This document shows positions 1-7,721 of a stretch of DNA of 16,883 nucleotides, one piece after another; the first letter of the stretch is position 1, and every line of letters begins with the position of its first letter. The DNA comes from Desulfonatronum sp. Lineage in GTDB: Bacteria; Desulfobacterota; Desulfovibrionia; Desulfovibrionales; Desulfonatronaceae. The position numbers were made by a program, and so were the translations under genes. The stretch is from contig SKYX01000264.1 of NCBI GenBank assembly GCA_007127655.1, forward strand, positions 1-16,883, written 5' to 3'. The notes beneath the pieces are model-generated. The model searched no databases. It was given only the letters and a program-made list of their open reading frames with translations, and was not told the origin of the DNA.

Positions 1-1108
1 CGCCGAAGAACAGCCTGGAGGGATACTCCCGGGCGTCGTCCGTGATTTCCCGTATATTTTCACTGGTCCGCCCAAGGTTGTGCAGCAGGACGTCGATCTG
101 TTCCAGCTTCGAGGCCAAGCGAAACTGGATCTGACCCAGGAGCTGTTGAAAGCGTAAAAAACTCTCCTGGGCCGTGTCCGCGGCAGAGGAAAAATCCTCC
201 ACCATCTCCGGAGCATCGGCCATTGTCCGTCGCAAATCAATAATGGCGAGGCGTAAATCCTCCAGCCCGCCCTGCTCGGCATGGACCCATTTATTCACCT
301 CTTCGGCCATCCCCCGTACTTCGCGCATGGCCAGGGAGACGTCCTGAAAGATGGATTGCAGATCCACCCTCTCGCCCTGCCCCGCGGAATCGCCCGGACT
401 GCCCAGAAGACGGGCCACCTGAGCATTGGTCCGGCGCAGCTCTTCCATCAGGGCGATGGCCTCGACGCTGAACCGCTCAGTCTGCACCGCGTCGACCTTT
501 TCCATCGCCAAGTTCATAAGCTCTTCCAATCGTTCCAGCGGCTTGTTCAAGTTGATCCCTTCCAGATTCTTCAGTGTGGTGCTGACCGACTCGAATGTTT
601 CCTCAAACCGGGCGATGGTCCCCGGAGCCGAAGGGATATAGGGTGCGACGGGCGTCCAGTTGATGGGCAGAGCTGGAGCCCGGAAAGGGATACTATAGTC
701 CAGTTCCAGATAGGCCGCCCCGGTCAGTCCCTGGGGAGTGATCCGAATCCGCAGTCCGGTGGCGATTTCCTCGGCCAAGAGTTCCTTAAACCTGTCCCGA
801 GGAAAATCCCCGAATTTATCAGCCTGTAAGCCGATCTCCACCAGCACGTAACGGTGTCCGGCCTGGAACGCTTCGGGGTACTTGAGATAAACAAAGGATA
901 TTCGTTCAATATTGCCCACCTGGACGCCGCGCATCTTGACCACGGAGCCGGCTTCCAGGCCCTGGGCGGATTCGTCCAGATAGGTTTCCACGAGGATGTG
1001 CTCACTCCAGAGCTTGCCGCCGCCCAGCACGATCAGCCCGGCGAGAATCAGGGCTACGGTGATCAAGACGAAGGCTCCGAGTTTGACGTAGTTGGTTTGG
1101 ACGCTCAT
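1..1108 (-). CDS. mlaD: MCE-domain (MlaD-like) lipid-transport protein, partial at left edge
   Basis: Reading leftward from an ATG at 1108-1106 gives 369 residues with no stop before the window edge, so the C-terminus is missing. A membrane anchor lies at about residues 7-31 (YVKLGAFVLITVALILAGLI), followed by an MCE domain at about 38-120 with the family pattern GLEAGSVVKMRGVQVGNI. The remainder is a long, mostly helical region rich in Leu, Glu and Arg, as in long MlaD/Mce proteins rather than the short E. coli MlaD. MCE proteins bind lipid in the periplasm and work with an MlaE permease and MlaF ATPase, which are the two genes upstream. Its start overlaps the mlaF stop in an ATGA, suggesting translational coupling. 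There is no clear Shine-Dalgarno sequence, because the bases just upstream are a short repeat. Family assignment is confident; the lipid cargo and direction of transport are unknown. Confidence 0.9.
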   Translation of the reverse strand, partial: MSVQTNYVKLGAFVLITVALILAGLIVLGGGKLWSEHILVETYLDESAQGLEAGSVVKMRGVQVGNIERISFVYLKYPEAFQAGHRYVLVEIGLQADKFGDFPRDRFKELLAEEIATGLRIRITPQGLTGAAYLELDYSIPFRAPALPINWTPVAPYIPSAPGTIARFEETFESVSTTLKNLEGINLNKPLERLEELMNLAMEKVDAVQTERFSVEAIALMEELRRTNAQVARLLGSPGDSAGQGERVDLQSIFQDVSLAMREVRGMAEEVNKWVHAEQGGLEDLRLAIIDLRRTMADAPEMVEDFSSAADTAQESFLRFQQLLGQIQFRLASKLEQIDVLLHNLGRTSENIREITDDAREYPSRLFFG

Positions 1109-2001
1109 GGACTTAGGGGTTCAGGGTTCAGCGCTTCAGAGTTCAGCGGTTCAGGGTTCAGCGGTTCACGGTTCAAGGGTTCAGGAATTTCCCCCTTCCC
1201 CCTTCCAGATACATGGCGATGAAAAAAGTCGTGGACCATTGGGTCGGTGGAGTGGTCGCGCAGGGTTCTCGGGTCACCCTGGGCTACGATGCCTTGCCGG
1301 GATTTGTCCAGCATGATCACCCGGTCGGCGATGGCGAACACGCTGGCCAGTTCGTGGGTCACGATCACGAAGGTCATGCCCAGACTCCGGGCCAGATCCA
1401 GGATCAGAGCGTCCAGTTCCGCGGAGGTCACCGGGTCCAGGCCAGCCGAAGGTTCATCCAAAAACAGGACGCACGGGTCCAGGACCATGGCCCGGGCGAT
1501 GGCCGCCCGTTTGACCATCCCCCCGCTCAGCTCCGAAGGAGCGTGGTCCTCGAACCCAGCCAGCCCCACCTGGGCCAGCTTCATCCGCGCCACCCGCAGC
1601 CGCAAAGGTTTGGGCAGGTCCGTACACTCTTCCAGTGGCAACAGGACGTTATCCAAAACGCTCAGGGAGCCGAACAAAGCCCCGGTCTGGTAACTGACCC
1701 CGAAGCCATGCAGGATGCGCGTTCGTTCCGCCCCCCGGGCAGCGTGGACGTCCCGGTCGTTGATCAGCACCGAGCCGGACAGGGGCTGCTCCAGGCCGAT
1801 CATCTGCTTGAGTAACGTACTTTTTCCGCATCCCGAGCCGCCCAAAAGGATCAACACCTCACCGGGAAAGACGTCCAGGTCAACGTTCTGGAGGATGATC
1901 CGTTCACCGTAACCGGCCTTCAAGGCCCGGACCTGGATCAGTGGAGCGTGTCGGTCACCGGCTTCCACGCCGCAGGCCGTGGCATCAATAGTGAAAGACA
2001 T
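1105..2001 (-). CDS. mlaF: MlaF-type ABC transporter ATP-binding protein with repeat-encoded C-terminal tail
   Basis: This 298-residue cytoplasmic ATPase would power the MlaE/MCE lipid transporter. Visible motifs are Walker A GGSGCGKST (about 54-62), the signature LSGGMVKRAAIARAM (about residue 160), Walker B LFLDEPSAGLD and the H-loop VTHE. The ATP-binding fold ends near HDFFHRH (about residue 263), where MlaF proteins usually stop. About 35 further residues follow, the last 25 being five pentapeptides of the form EPLNx (residues 274-298), encoded by a 15-bp tandem repeat. The start ATG lies inside the mlaE 3' end (17-bp overlap) and the stop overlaps the MCE start by 4 bp. The ATPase identity is secure. 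The tail is odd and probably came from spread of an intergenic repeat into the gene; whether it is tolerated or functional cannot be told from sequence. Confidence 0.93.
   Translation of the reverse strand: MSFTIDATACGVEAGDRHAPLIQVRALKAGYGERIILQNVDLDVFPGEVLILLGGSGCGKSTLLKQMIGLEQPLSGSVLINDRDVHAARGAERTRILHGFGVSYQTGALFGSLSVLDNVLLPLEECTDLPKPLRLRVARMKLAQVGLAGFEDHAPSELSGGMVKRAAIARAMVLDPCVLFLDEPSAGLDPVTSAELDALILDLARSLGMTFVIVTHELASVFAIADRVIMLDKSRQGIVAQGDPRTLRDHSTDPMVHDFFHRHVSGRGKGEIPEPLNREPLNPEPLNSEALNPEPLSP
1108..1182 (-). repeat. In-frame 15-bp tandem repeat in the 3' end of mlaF (GGTTCA family)
   Basis: On the plus strand this region is a run of GGTTCA cores spaced alternately 7 and 8 bp apart, making a 15-bp period with point changes. 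On the minus strand the period reads roughly GAACCSCTGAACCSN and is a multiple of three, so it encodes five successive pentapeptides (EPLNR, EPLNP, EPLNS, EALNP, EPLSP) without a stop. The same core recurs at 15364-15418. The repetition is seen directly; an origin by expansion or insertion is inferred. Confidence 0.9.
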
Positions 2002-3121
2002 AATACAGCACCGCGAATATACCGTCCATGACCGCGATCAGGATGATCCCGCTGACAACAGCGCTGGTGGTCGCCGCTCCTACGGCCCAGGCCCCCTGTC
2101 CGGTCTGGAGGCCGCGTACGCACCCGATCCAGCCCACCAGCAGGCTGAAGATGAAAGACTTGAACAGCCCGTTGGCCAAATCCCCCACGCCCACGGAAAG
2201 AGTCACCTGATTGGTATAGCTCACCAGGGGATACCCCAGGGAAAACATGACCACGGCTCCGCCGATCAGGCTGAAGACGATGAACACCATGGTCAGCAGA
2301 GGCGTCATGCACATGGCGGCCAGCATCCTGGGCACCACCAGCAGCCGGACCGGGTCCAGCCCCATGGTGGTCAGGGCGTCCAGTTCCTGGTTGATCTTCA
2401 TGGTCCCCAGTTCCGCGGCAAAGGAGGCCCCGGAGCGCCCGGCCAAAATGATGGCCGTGACCAGCGGGCCGAGTTCCCGGATCATGGACAGCCCCAAAAG
2501 CCTGGCCACGTAGATCTCCGCGCCGAACATCCGCAGGGGCATGGCGGACTGGAAGGAGATGATCAGGCCCATCAGAAAGCCGATGAGCATGATGATCAGC
2601 ACGGCGTTGGCTCCCACGGTTTCGCAGCTCAGCCAGAAATCCCGCCACCGGATGCTCCCCGGACGTCGAAAGGCCTGGGCAAAGCCGGAGACGAACAGCC
2701 CCACGAAGCCCACCAGGTCGCGCACGTCCCGCCAAAAAGCCTGAGCCCCGCGCCCAATCCGCTCCAGTACCCCGCCGCGTCGCGCCGGAACCGCGGCACC
2801 CCGGCTCAGAGCCTGAAAGCGCTCCAGGCTCCCAGCCAGCTCCGCCCGCGGCCCGACCAGTTCCAGCCCTCCTCCCCTCGCCCGCAGTTCCTCATCGAGT
2901 TCCACGAACAAGGCCAACCCCGAAGCGTCAACGTAGCCAACGCCGGACACGTCCAGACGGAGTCGACTCGTCCCGGCCTTGCCCACGAGCCTCCGCAACC
3001 GCCGCCAGATAGCCCCCGTGCTTCGGACGTCCAATCGACCGGTCAGGGTCGCGGAAAAGGCGCCGGAAGCAGTGGAGGGATGTTCTTCAAGTTTTACTTG
3101 AGAGAAAAGTTCGGACTGCAC
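1985..3121 (-). CDS. mlaE: MlaE-type ABC permease with N-terminal STAS domain
   Basis: This 378-residue inner-membrane protein has two parts. Residues about 1-100 form a STAS domain (LRLDVSGVGYVDASGLALF), the fold of the separate MlaB subunit in E. coli. Residues about 115-378 form the MlaE permease domain, with conserved stretches such as LIISFQSAMPLRMFGAEIYV, IILAGRSGASFAAELGTM and ALTTMGLDPVRLLVVPRM and several hydrophobic helices. It would form the membrane channel of the lipid transporter with MlaF and the MCE protein. The start is a GTG at 3121-3119 with only a weak ribosome site. It lies 31 bp after the sugE stop, so co-transcription is likely. The STAS-permease fusion is known in many Gram-negative Mla-like operons. 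No mlaC or mlaA homologue is inside the window. Confidence 0.93.
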   Translation of the reverse strand: MQSELFSQVKLEEHPSTASGAFSATLTGRLDVRSTGAIWRRLRRLVGKAGTSRLRLDVSGVGYVDASGLALFVELDEELRARGGGLELVGPRAELAGSLERFQALSRGAAVPARRGGVLERIGRGAQAFWRDVRDLVGFVGLFVSGFAQAFRRPGSIRWRDFWLSCETVGANAVLIIMLIGFLMGLIISFQSAMPLRMFGAEIYVARLLGLSMIRELGPLVTAIILAGRSGASFAAELGTMKINQELDALTTMGLDPVRLLVVPRMLAAMCMTPLLTMVFIVFSLIGGAVVMFSLGYPLVSYTNQVTLSVGVGDLANGLFKSFIFSLLVGWIGCVRGLQTGQGAWAVGAATTSAVVSGIILIAVMDGIFAVLYYVFHY

Positions 3122-3152
3122 GTCGGACCACCGTGATTCGGGTTCGCGGGTC

Positions 3153-3467
3153 TCAGGAAACCAGTTTCAACCCTAAAATACCGGATACGATCAGCAGAAT
3201 GCAGCCGATCCGGGCCCAGGTCGCCGGTTCGGCGAAGAGGATGATGCCCAGGATGGCCGTGCCCACGGCACCGATGCCGGTCCAGACTGCGTAGCCAGTG
3301 CCCACGGGGATGGTGCGCAGGGCCTGGGCCAGGAAGCCAAAGCTGAAGATCATGGCCGTCAGCGTCAGCGCCGTGGGCCAGAGTCGGGTAAAGCCATTGG
3401 AGTACTTCAGGCCGATGGCCCAGATCACCTCGAAAACACCGGCAACGGCCAGAAAAAACCAAGCCAT
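3153..3467 (-). CDS. sugE: SMR-family exporter, SugE/Gdx type (guanidinium exporter)
   Basis: A 104-residue protein with four hydrophobic helices, the normal size for small multidrug resistance exporters, which work as antiparallel dimers in the inner membrane. The conserved acidic residue is Glu13 ([16 protein letters not shown]). The segment [20 protein letters not shown] is typical of the SugE/Gdx branch rather than EmrE. Family members exchange guanidinium for protons, and some export quaternary ammonium compounds. The start is well supported: GAGGA lies just upstream, inside the last codons of the kinase gene, and the kinase stop is separated from this ATG by one base. Gdx genes are often controlled by guanidine riboswitches, but there is no leader room here, so expression must depend on the upstream transcript. 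Subfamily is confident from sequence; substrate is by family. Confidence 0.92.
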   Translation of the reverse strand: MAWFFLAVAGVFEVIWAIGLKYSNGFTRLWPTALTLTAMIFSFGFLAQALRTIPVGTGYAVWTGIGAVGTAILGIILFAEPATWARIGCILLIVSGILGLKLVS

Positions 3468-3468
3468 T

Positions 3469-6261
3469 TTATCCTCGTGAATGGTTGCGGTTTCCCAGCA
3501 CGTCGAGAATGGCCCGCCGCAAGGCCTCGATGCTGAAAGGTTTTTGCAAAAAAGATCCCGGACGGTCGGCGGTGAAGCGCTGCTCCGCTTCCCGTGAACT
3601 GTATCCGCTACACAGGACGACAGGGACGTCCGGCGCGATCTTGCGCAGTTCCGTGAACGCCGTGACCCCGTCCATGTTTGGCATCATCAGATCCAGGAGC
3701 ACGCAGGCGATCCGTTGACCGTGCTCCTGAAAGACCCGAACCGCTTCGACGCCGTCCTTGGCGGTGATCACCGCATAGCCAAGATGCCCCAAAGCTTCAA
3801 CCGAGAGGTCCCGGACCATTTCCTCATCGTCAACGACCAGGATCAGTTCCGGATGCGAAGGGACGTCCACCTGGGGCACGGCGGCCTGGCTCGGAGACGG
3901 CGACGGTTCCGGAAATGGGGTGCTTTTCACTATTGCGTCGTCCACCGGAAAAAACACGTGAAATGTGGTCCCCGAGTCCAGAGCGCTGTCCACCATGATC
4001 GCCCCGCGGTGACCGCGCACGATACCCAGGATCGCGGAAAGCCCCAACCCGCGCCCGGTAAACTTGGTGCTGAAAAATGGATCGAACAGTTTGGACTGGA
4101 CGTCCTCGCTCATCCCCACGCCGGTATCCCGAACCTCCAGTTGGACAAACCAGCCTGGCGCGGGCTTCTCCTCGAGCCGGGAACGACCCAGAAGCGTCGC
4201 GTCGCAATACGCCAGCCGAGTGGAGAGGGTCATGGTCCCGGGATGGTCGCCAATGGCTTCCGAAGCGTTGGTGATCAGGTTCATGATCACCTGTTGGATC
4301 TGCCCAGCGTCCGCCCGGATCGAGGGCAGGGACGGGGCCAGGTCCTGGACGAAGCGAACGTTCTTGCCCAGGGCGGTTTGAAAAATATGAGCATTGTCCT
4401 GGACAAGGTCGTTAAGCACCACGGACCGGACGTCGAACCCGCCCTTCCCGGAATAGGCCAGCATCTGACGGGTCAGATCCGCGGCCCGACGGGCGGCTAA
4501 AAGGGCGTGTTCCACGCGCTTGCGACTTGGTTCCGTCAAGCCGTGCATGGACAGGGCCAGTTCCATGTTGCCCATCATGGCCGCGAGGAGATTGTTGAAG
4601 TCATGGGCGATACCACCGGCCATGACTCCCAGGCTTTCCAGCTTTTGGGCATGAAGCAGCCGCCGTTCCATCTCCAGACGCTGCTCCTGCATCTGGGCGC
4701 GTTCAGTGACGTCTTCCAGCAGGACCACGGTTTCGTCGTTGGCCGCTCGGGAATAACGAACCCGCAGGATTCGTTCTTCGGAGACGCGAATCTCTTCCGC
4801 GCCGACACCGCGGCGAAACATGTCCAGGTGTCGTTCCAGCCAGTCTCCAAGTCGTCCAGGGTAATCCGGCCTCACGGATTGTTCGCGAGGAAACATTCCG
4901 GCCTCCTGGATGACGAACAGGCACTCTTGAAACGAAATGCCCGGGCGTAGGGCGCTTTCCAGGGCTGGAAACATCCGGGTCACGTTGCGGTTCGCGATGA
5001 CCAAGCGTCCATGCTTATCGAACAGGGCAAACCCTTCCTCAATGGACTCGATACCCTGGAACAGCCGATTCTGGCTCATTTCCACACGCCGCTGCAGGTC
5101 ATGCATCAGCTTCGCGATGCGCTCAGCCATGGTGTTGAAGGTCTCGGCCAGTCGGCCGATCTCGTCGCTGGAGCGCACCTCGGCCCTGGCCCGGAGGTTA
5201 CCGCCCCGGATTTGGTCCGCAGCAGCGGCCAGGGTCGCGAACTTACGGGAAATGGAGCGGTGCATGAACAGGGCCGAGGTCAACCCCAAAAGCACGGCGC
5301 AGACCACGGCCGAGAGCAAGAGCATGGTGGCGTTTAAGCGTGTTTTAGCGATGCTCTCCCAAGCCCGGTCCACCTCCAGTCGGGCCTGGGTCACCAGCTG
5401 TTCGGAAATGGGCAACAAGGCGTTAATCCGCAGGTCGAACTCCCGCAATTTAGCCTCCAAAAGCCGGTCCAACTCAAGAATCCGCTCGGCGACGTATCCG
5501 TGATAACGCAGCATGTTCAGCAGATCCGAACGACTGACTTCCGGAAGGTCCGGGTCGACGAGCAACCGGTCTTCAAAGGTTTTCAACACGTTCAGGGTGG
5601 ATTGCATGTCCGAGTGTTGCCGGGTGGCCAGGTAACGATTCTGCCAGGTCTGAGCCGTACGAAACAGCAGGAGCAGATCCCAATGCCGGAGCATCTCCAT
5701 CCGTTCCACCAGCACGTCGTTGATCACGAACAGCGTGGTCTGCCGCCCGGTGTCTTCCTTGGCCAGCTCTGAAACCAGCAGCACGGCTTCGGCAAACGCC
5801 TCGGCGTAGCGTTCCGCCGCGGAAAGATAAAAGTCCAGATACAGCACCGCGTCGCGCAAGTTCTGGCTGATGGCCGGATCATTGAGCTTGTCGCGCAAAT
5901 CGTTCGTCAGGCTGATCACGCCGTCCATACGCAGTCGCAGTGGCTCTCCATAGGACGCCATGGCCGGTGAAAATCCGACTTTGGGTACCTGCTGAAAAAA
6001 GGCTCGCTCAAGTTGCCGGGCGTATTGCAGTTCCCGGTCGATTTCCAAAGTCAGCTCGCGAATGTCCGTGCTGGCGATGATCACGGTTTGCACATGGTTC
6101 AGGGTCATGCGCAGGGCAAGAGCCCCGGTCAATGCGGTGAACATGATCAACATGAGCATGAAGGCCATGATGGCCGCGAACTTGAAGCCGATGGACGAGC
6201 GGCGCCACCACTGACGGATCGTCAATCTCATGCCGTGGTTGGACTTCGAAGAGGCAGTCAT
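3469..6261 (-). CDS. Hybrid sensor histidine kinase with periplasmic helical sensor, HAMP, PAS and receiver
   Basis: About 930 residues. Order of parts (numbered from the ATG at 6261): TM1 about 26-51; a mostly helical periplasmic region about 52-310; TM2 about 311-333; HAMP about 334-385; PAS about 400-520 ([20 protein letters not shown]); HisKA with phospho-acceptor His553 in GGIAHDFNN; HATPase with N-box [21 protein letters not shown] and [12 protein letters not shown]; and a C-terminal receiver with Asp857 in [11 protein letters not shown] plus the conserved Lys in LQKPF. No Hpt domain is visible, so a separate phosphotransfer protein or direct transfer is expected. The gene begins 7 bp after the lipoprotein gene, and the pair resembles TorT/TorS-type binding-protein/kinase systems (inference). 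The frame stays open to an earlier ATG at 6312, but that would overlap the upstream gene by 44 bp and adds residues before the first membrane helix. No start here has a strong Shine-Dalgarno sequence. Confidence 0.92.
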   Translation of the reverse strand: MTASSKSNHGMRLTIRQWWRRSSIGFKFAAIMAFMLMLIMFTALTGALALRMTLNHVQTVIIASTDIRELTLEIDRELQYARQLERAFFQQVPKVGFSPAMASYGEPLRLRMDGVISLTNDLRDKLNDPAISQNLRDAVLYLDFYLSAAERYAEAFAEAVLLVSELAKEDTGRQTTLFVINDVLVERMEMLRHWDLLLLFRTAQTWQNRYLATRQHSDMQSTLNVLKTFEDRLLVDPDLPEVSRSDLLNMLRYHGYVAERILELDRLLEAKLREFDLRINALLPISEQLVTQARLEVDRAWESIAKTRLNATMLLLSAVVCAVLLGLTSALFMHRSISRKFATLAAAADQIRGGNLRARAEVRSSDEIGRLAETFNTMAERIAKLMHDLQRRVEMSQNRLFQGIESIEEGFALFDKHGRLVIANRNVTRMFPALESALRPGISFQECLFVIQEAGMFPREQSVRPDYPGRLGDWLERHLDMFRRGVGAEEIRVSEERILRVRYSRAANDETVVLLEDVTERAQMQEQRLEMERRLLHAQKLESLGVMAGGIAHDFNNLLAAMMGNMELALSMHGLTEPSRKRVEHALLAARRAADLTRQMLAYSGKGGFDVRSVVLNDLVQDNAHIFQTALGKNVRFVQDLAPSLPSIRADAGQIQQVIMNLITNASEAIGDHPGTMTLSTRLAYCDATLLGRSRLEEKPAPGWFVQLEVRDTGVGMSEDVQSKLFDPFFSTKFTGRGLGLSAILGIVRGHRGAIMVDSALDSGTTFHVFFPVDDAIVKSTPFPEPSPSPSQAAVPQVDVPSHPELILVVDDEEMVRDLSVEALGHLGYAVITAKDGVEAVRVFQEHGQRIACVLLDLMMPNMDGVTAFTELRKIAPDVPVVLCSGYSSREAEQRFTADRPGSFLQKPFSIEALRRAILDVLGNRNHSRG

Positions 6262-6268
6262 AGGGTGT

Positions 6269-7540
6269 TCAGGGGGCATAAACGTCAAGGGTGTTGCGCA
6301 GCGCCTGTTCAAAGTCCATGGACGCGTCCAGGCGGATCAGCTTGAACCGCGGGACCCCGCAGTCGCCAAAGGTATCGCAGCTCAGCGTCCCGGTCAGCCC
6401 CGGAAAACGGTGCAGTTCGTACAAAGCGTCGCGGATACGCTGCCGTTCAATGCGCAGGGAGCCGTCCGGCTCAGGAAACGAGGCCAGCTCCAGGGCGTGG
6501 AGCAGGATGGACGCAGCGTCGTAGCCATGGGCATGGAAGTAGCCCACCGGACCTTGACCGTGGGCCTGGACGTAGCGGTCCAGAAACGCGGTGTAGGCCG
6601 GGTTACGGAGTTGGTCCGGGGCGATGAAGAGCATGCCTTGGCAGGCATCGCCGCAGCCCTGAATGAATGATTGGTTGAAGATGGAGTCCGCGCTGAGCAA
6701 GATCAAATTGGAAAGGTCCGGTTCAACCCGGACGGCCTGGATCAAATATTCGGCCTCTGGAGAATAAATAGGCAAAAAAAGCAATTCCGGGCCATATCCG
6801 ACCATGGCCTGGGCCACGGGCCGCATATTGCGGTCTCCCCGGGCCACGGTGCCGGTGAAAACCACCTCGCCGCCCTTGGAATGGAAGGCTTCTATAAACG
6901 CCTCGGTCAGGCCCGTGGTATAGGGGCTCTGGTCATGGACCGTGGCGACCCTGCGCAGTCCCATGAAATCATAGACAAAGGAGGCCGCGGCCACCCCCTG
7001 AAACTGATCATTGGCCGCAGTCCGGAAAAAGCCCGGCTGGTAGTGATCACCGCGTTTTCCGCTCTTGGAAGTCAGGGAAGGCGCCGTTGCGGTTCCTGAG
7101 ACCATGACCATTCCCGCTTCGGAAAGAACGCGGGCCGCGGGAACGGCCGCGCTGGAACAGTGGGGGCCGTGGATCGCGACCACACCCGGATCCGTGGCGA
7201 TTTTCTGGGCCGCCACCAGCCCCCCGGCCGAGGAACACCGTTCATCCTCGCGGACGATGCTCACGGGCCGACCATGCAGCCCGCCGAGTTCAGCGACACG
7301 CATTGCCAAGGTCCGAACATGCTCTTCGCTGACCGTCGTCAGAGGACCGCTGAAGGTCTGCAAACTAACAAGCTTTACCGCCTCACCCGGCTCAACCCAG
7401 ACGCAACCCAGAGCGTCCCGGCAAGCCGATCGCGTCGCTGTCTCCGGAGCGCAACCCGACATGACGACGGCCAGGGTCCCGAACAGGAGCCCCAGGACAA
7501 ACCTGAGCGCCCTGAAGCGCAAGATATCCGTTATCTTCAT
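6269..7540 (-). CDS. Lipoprotein periplasmic binding protein, type 1 fold (LivK/Peripla_BP_6-like)
   Basis: A 423-residue exported lipoprotein. It has a basic N-terminus, a hydrophobic stretch and a lipobox VMSGC with the lipidated Cys at position 30. The mature part looks like a type-1 periplasmic binding protein of the branched-chain amino acid/amide family: an opening strand with a ligand-loop feel (LVSLQTFSGPL), VAIHGPHCSSAAVPAARVL, and a mid-protein segment VATVHDQSPYTTGLTEAF. Such proteins usually feed ABC importers, but no importer permease or ATPase of that class is near. Instead the next gene, 7 bp away, is a hybrid histidine kinase, so a role as the ligand-binding partner of that sensor is the better guess. 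GGGAG lies 5 bases before the ATG and supports the start. Ligand unknown. Confidence 0.88.
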   Translation of the reverse strand: MKITDILRFRALRFVLGLLFGTLAVVMSGCAPETATRSACRDALGCVWVEPGEAVKLVSLQTFSGPLTTVSEEHVRTLAMRVAELGGLHGRPVSIVREDERCSSAGGLVAAQKIATDPGVVAIHGPHCSSAAVPAARVLSEAGMVMVSGTATAPSLTSKSGKRGDHYQPGFFRTAANDQFQGVAAASFVYDFMGLRRVATVHDQSPYTTGLTEAFIEAFHSKGGEVVFTGTVARGDRNMRPVAQAMVGYGPELLFLPIYSPEAEYLIQAVRVEPDLSNLILLSADSIFNQSFIQGCGDACQGMLFIAPDQLRNPAYTAFLDRYVQAHGQGPVGYFHAHGYDAASILLHALELASFPEPDGSLRIERQRIRDALYELHRFPGLTGTLSCDTFGDCGVPRFKLIRLDASMDFEQALRNTLDVYAP

Positions 7541-7585
7541 CGAGCTCCCGTGGTGTTGAGTTCAAATTTCTTCAGCAGCGGCTTT

Positions 7586-7616
7586 GATCTCGCACCCCTC
7601 TTCGCGAGAATGACGT
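7586..7616. repeat. Degenerate palindromic intergenic element
   Basis: In the 181-bp gap between glnS and the lipoprotein gene, TCTCGC at 7588-7593 pairs with GCGAGA at 7604-7609 around a 10-base loop. The right half, TTCGCGAGAATGACG, closely resembles the edge of the common proteobacterial intergenic palindrome usually written TTCGCGGGAATGACG. The left half carries the matching change, so the stem is kept. No T-run follows on the minus strand, so it is a poor terminator. The rest of the gap shows no clear promoter to my eye. Confidence 0.35.
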
Positions 7617-7721
7617 GTTTTTCAATGTCGTTTTCGAATCACTCATATCAGCAAAGGCGGATATCCAGACCACTTTTTCTCGGATGAGCTGAGTAGCTCC
7701 TTTTCAGGAACGGCAATGGGC

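Noticed and set aside
1979..3136. Long plus-strand open frame of 385 codons
   Set aside because: Antisense shadow of mlaE; product is His/Gln/Pro-rich with no recognisable domain.
3469..6312. Earlier ATG for the hybrid kinase at 6312
   Set aside because: It would overlap the end of the lipoprotein gene by 44 bp, adds 17 residues with no membrane or domain feature, and has no Shine-Dalgarno sequence. The ATG at 6261 fits the spacing better, though the choice is not certain.
7686..7699. Hairpin GAGCT-GAGT-AGCTC as a glnS terminator
   Set aside because: The stem is only 5 bp and no T-run follows on the minus strand, the direction of glnS transcription.
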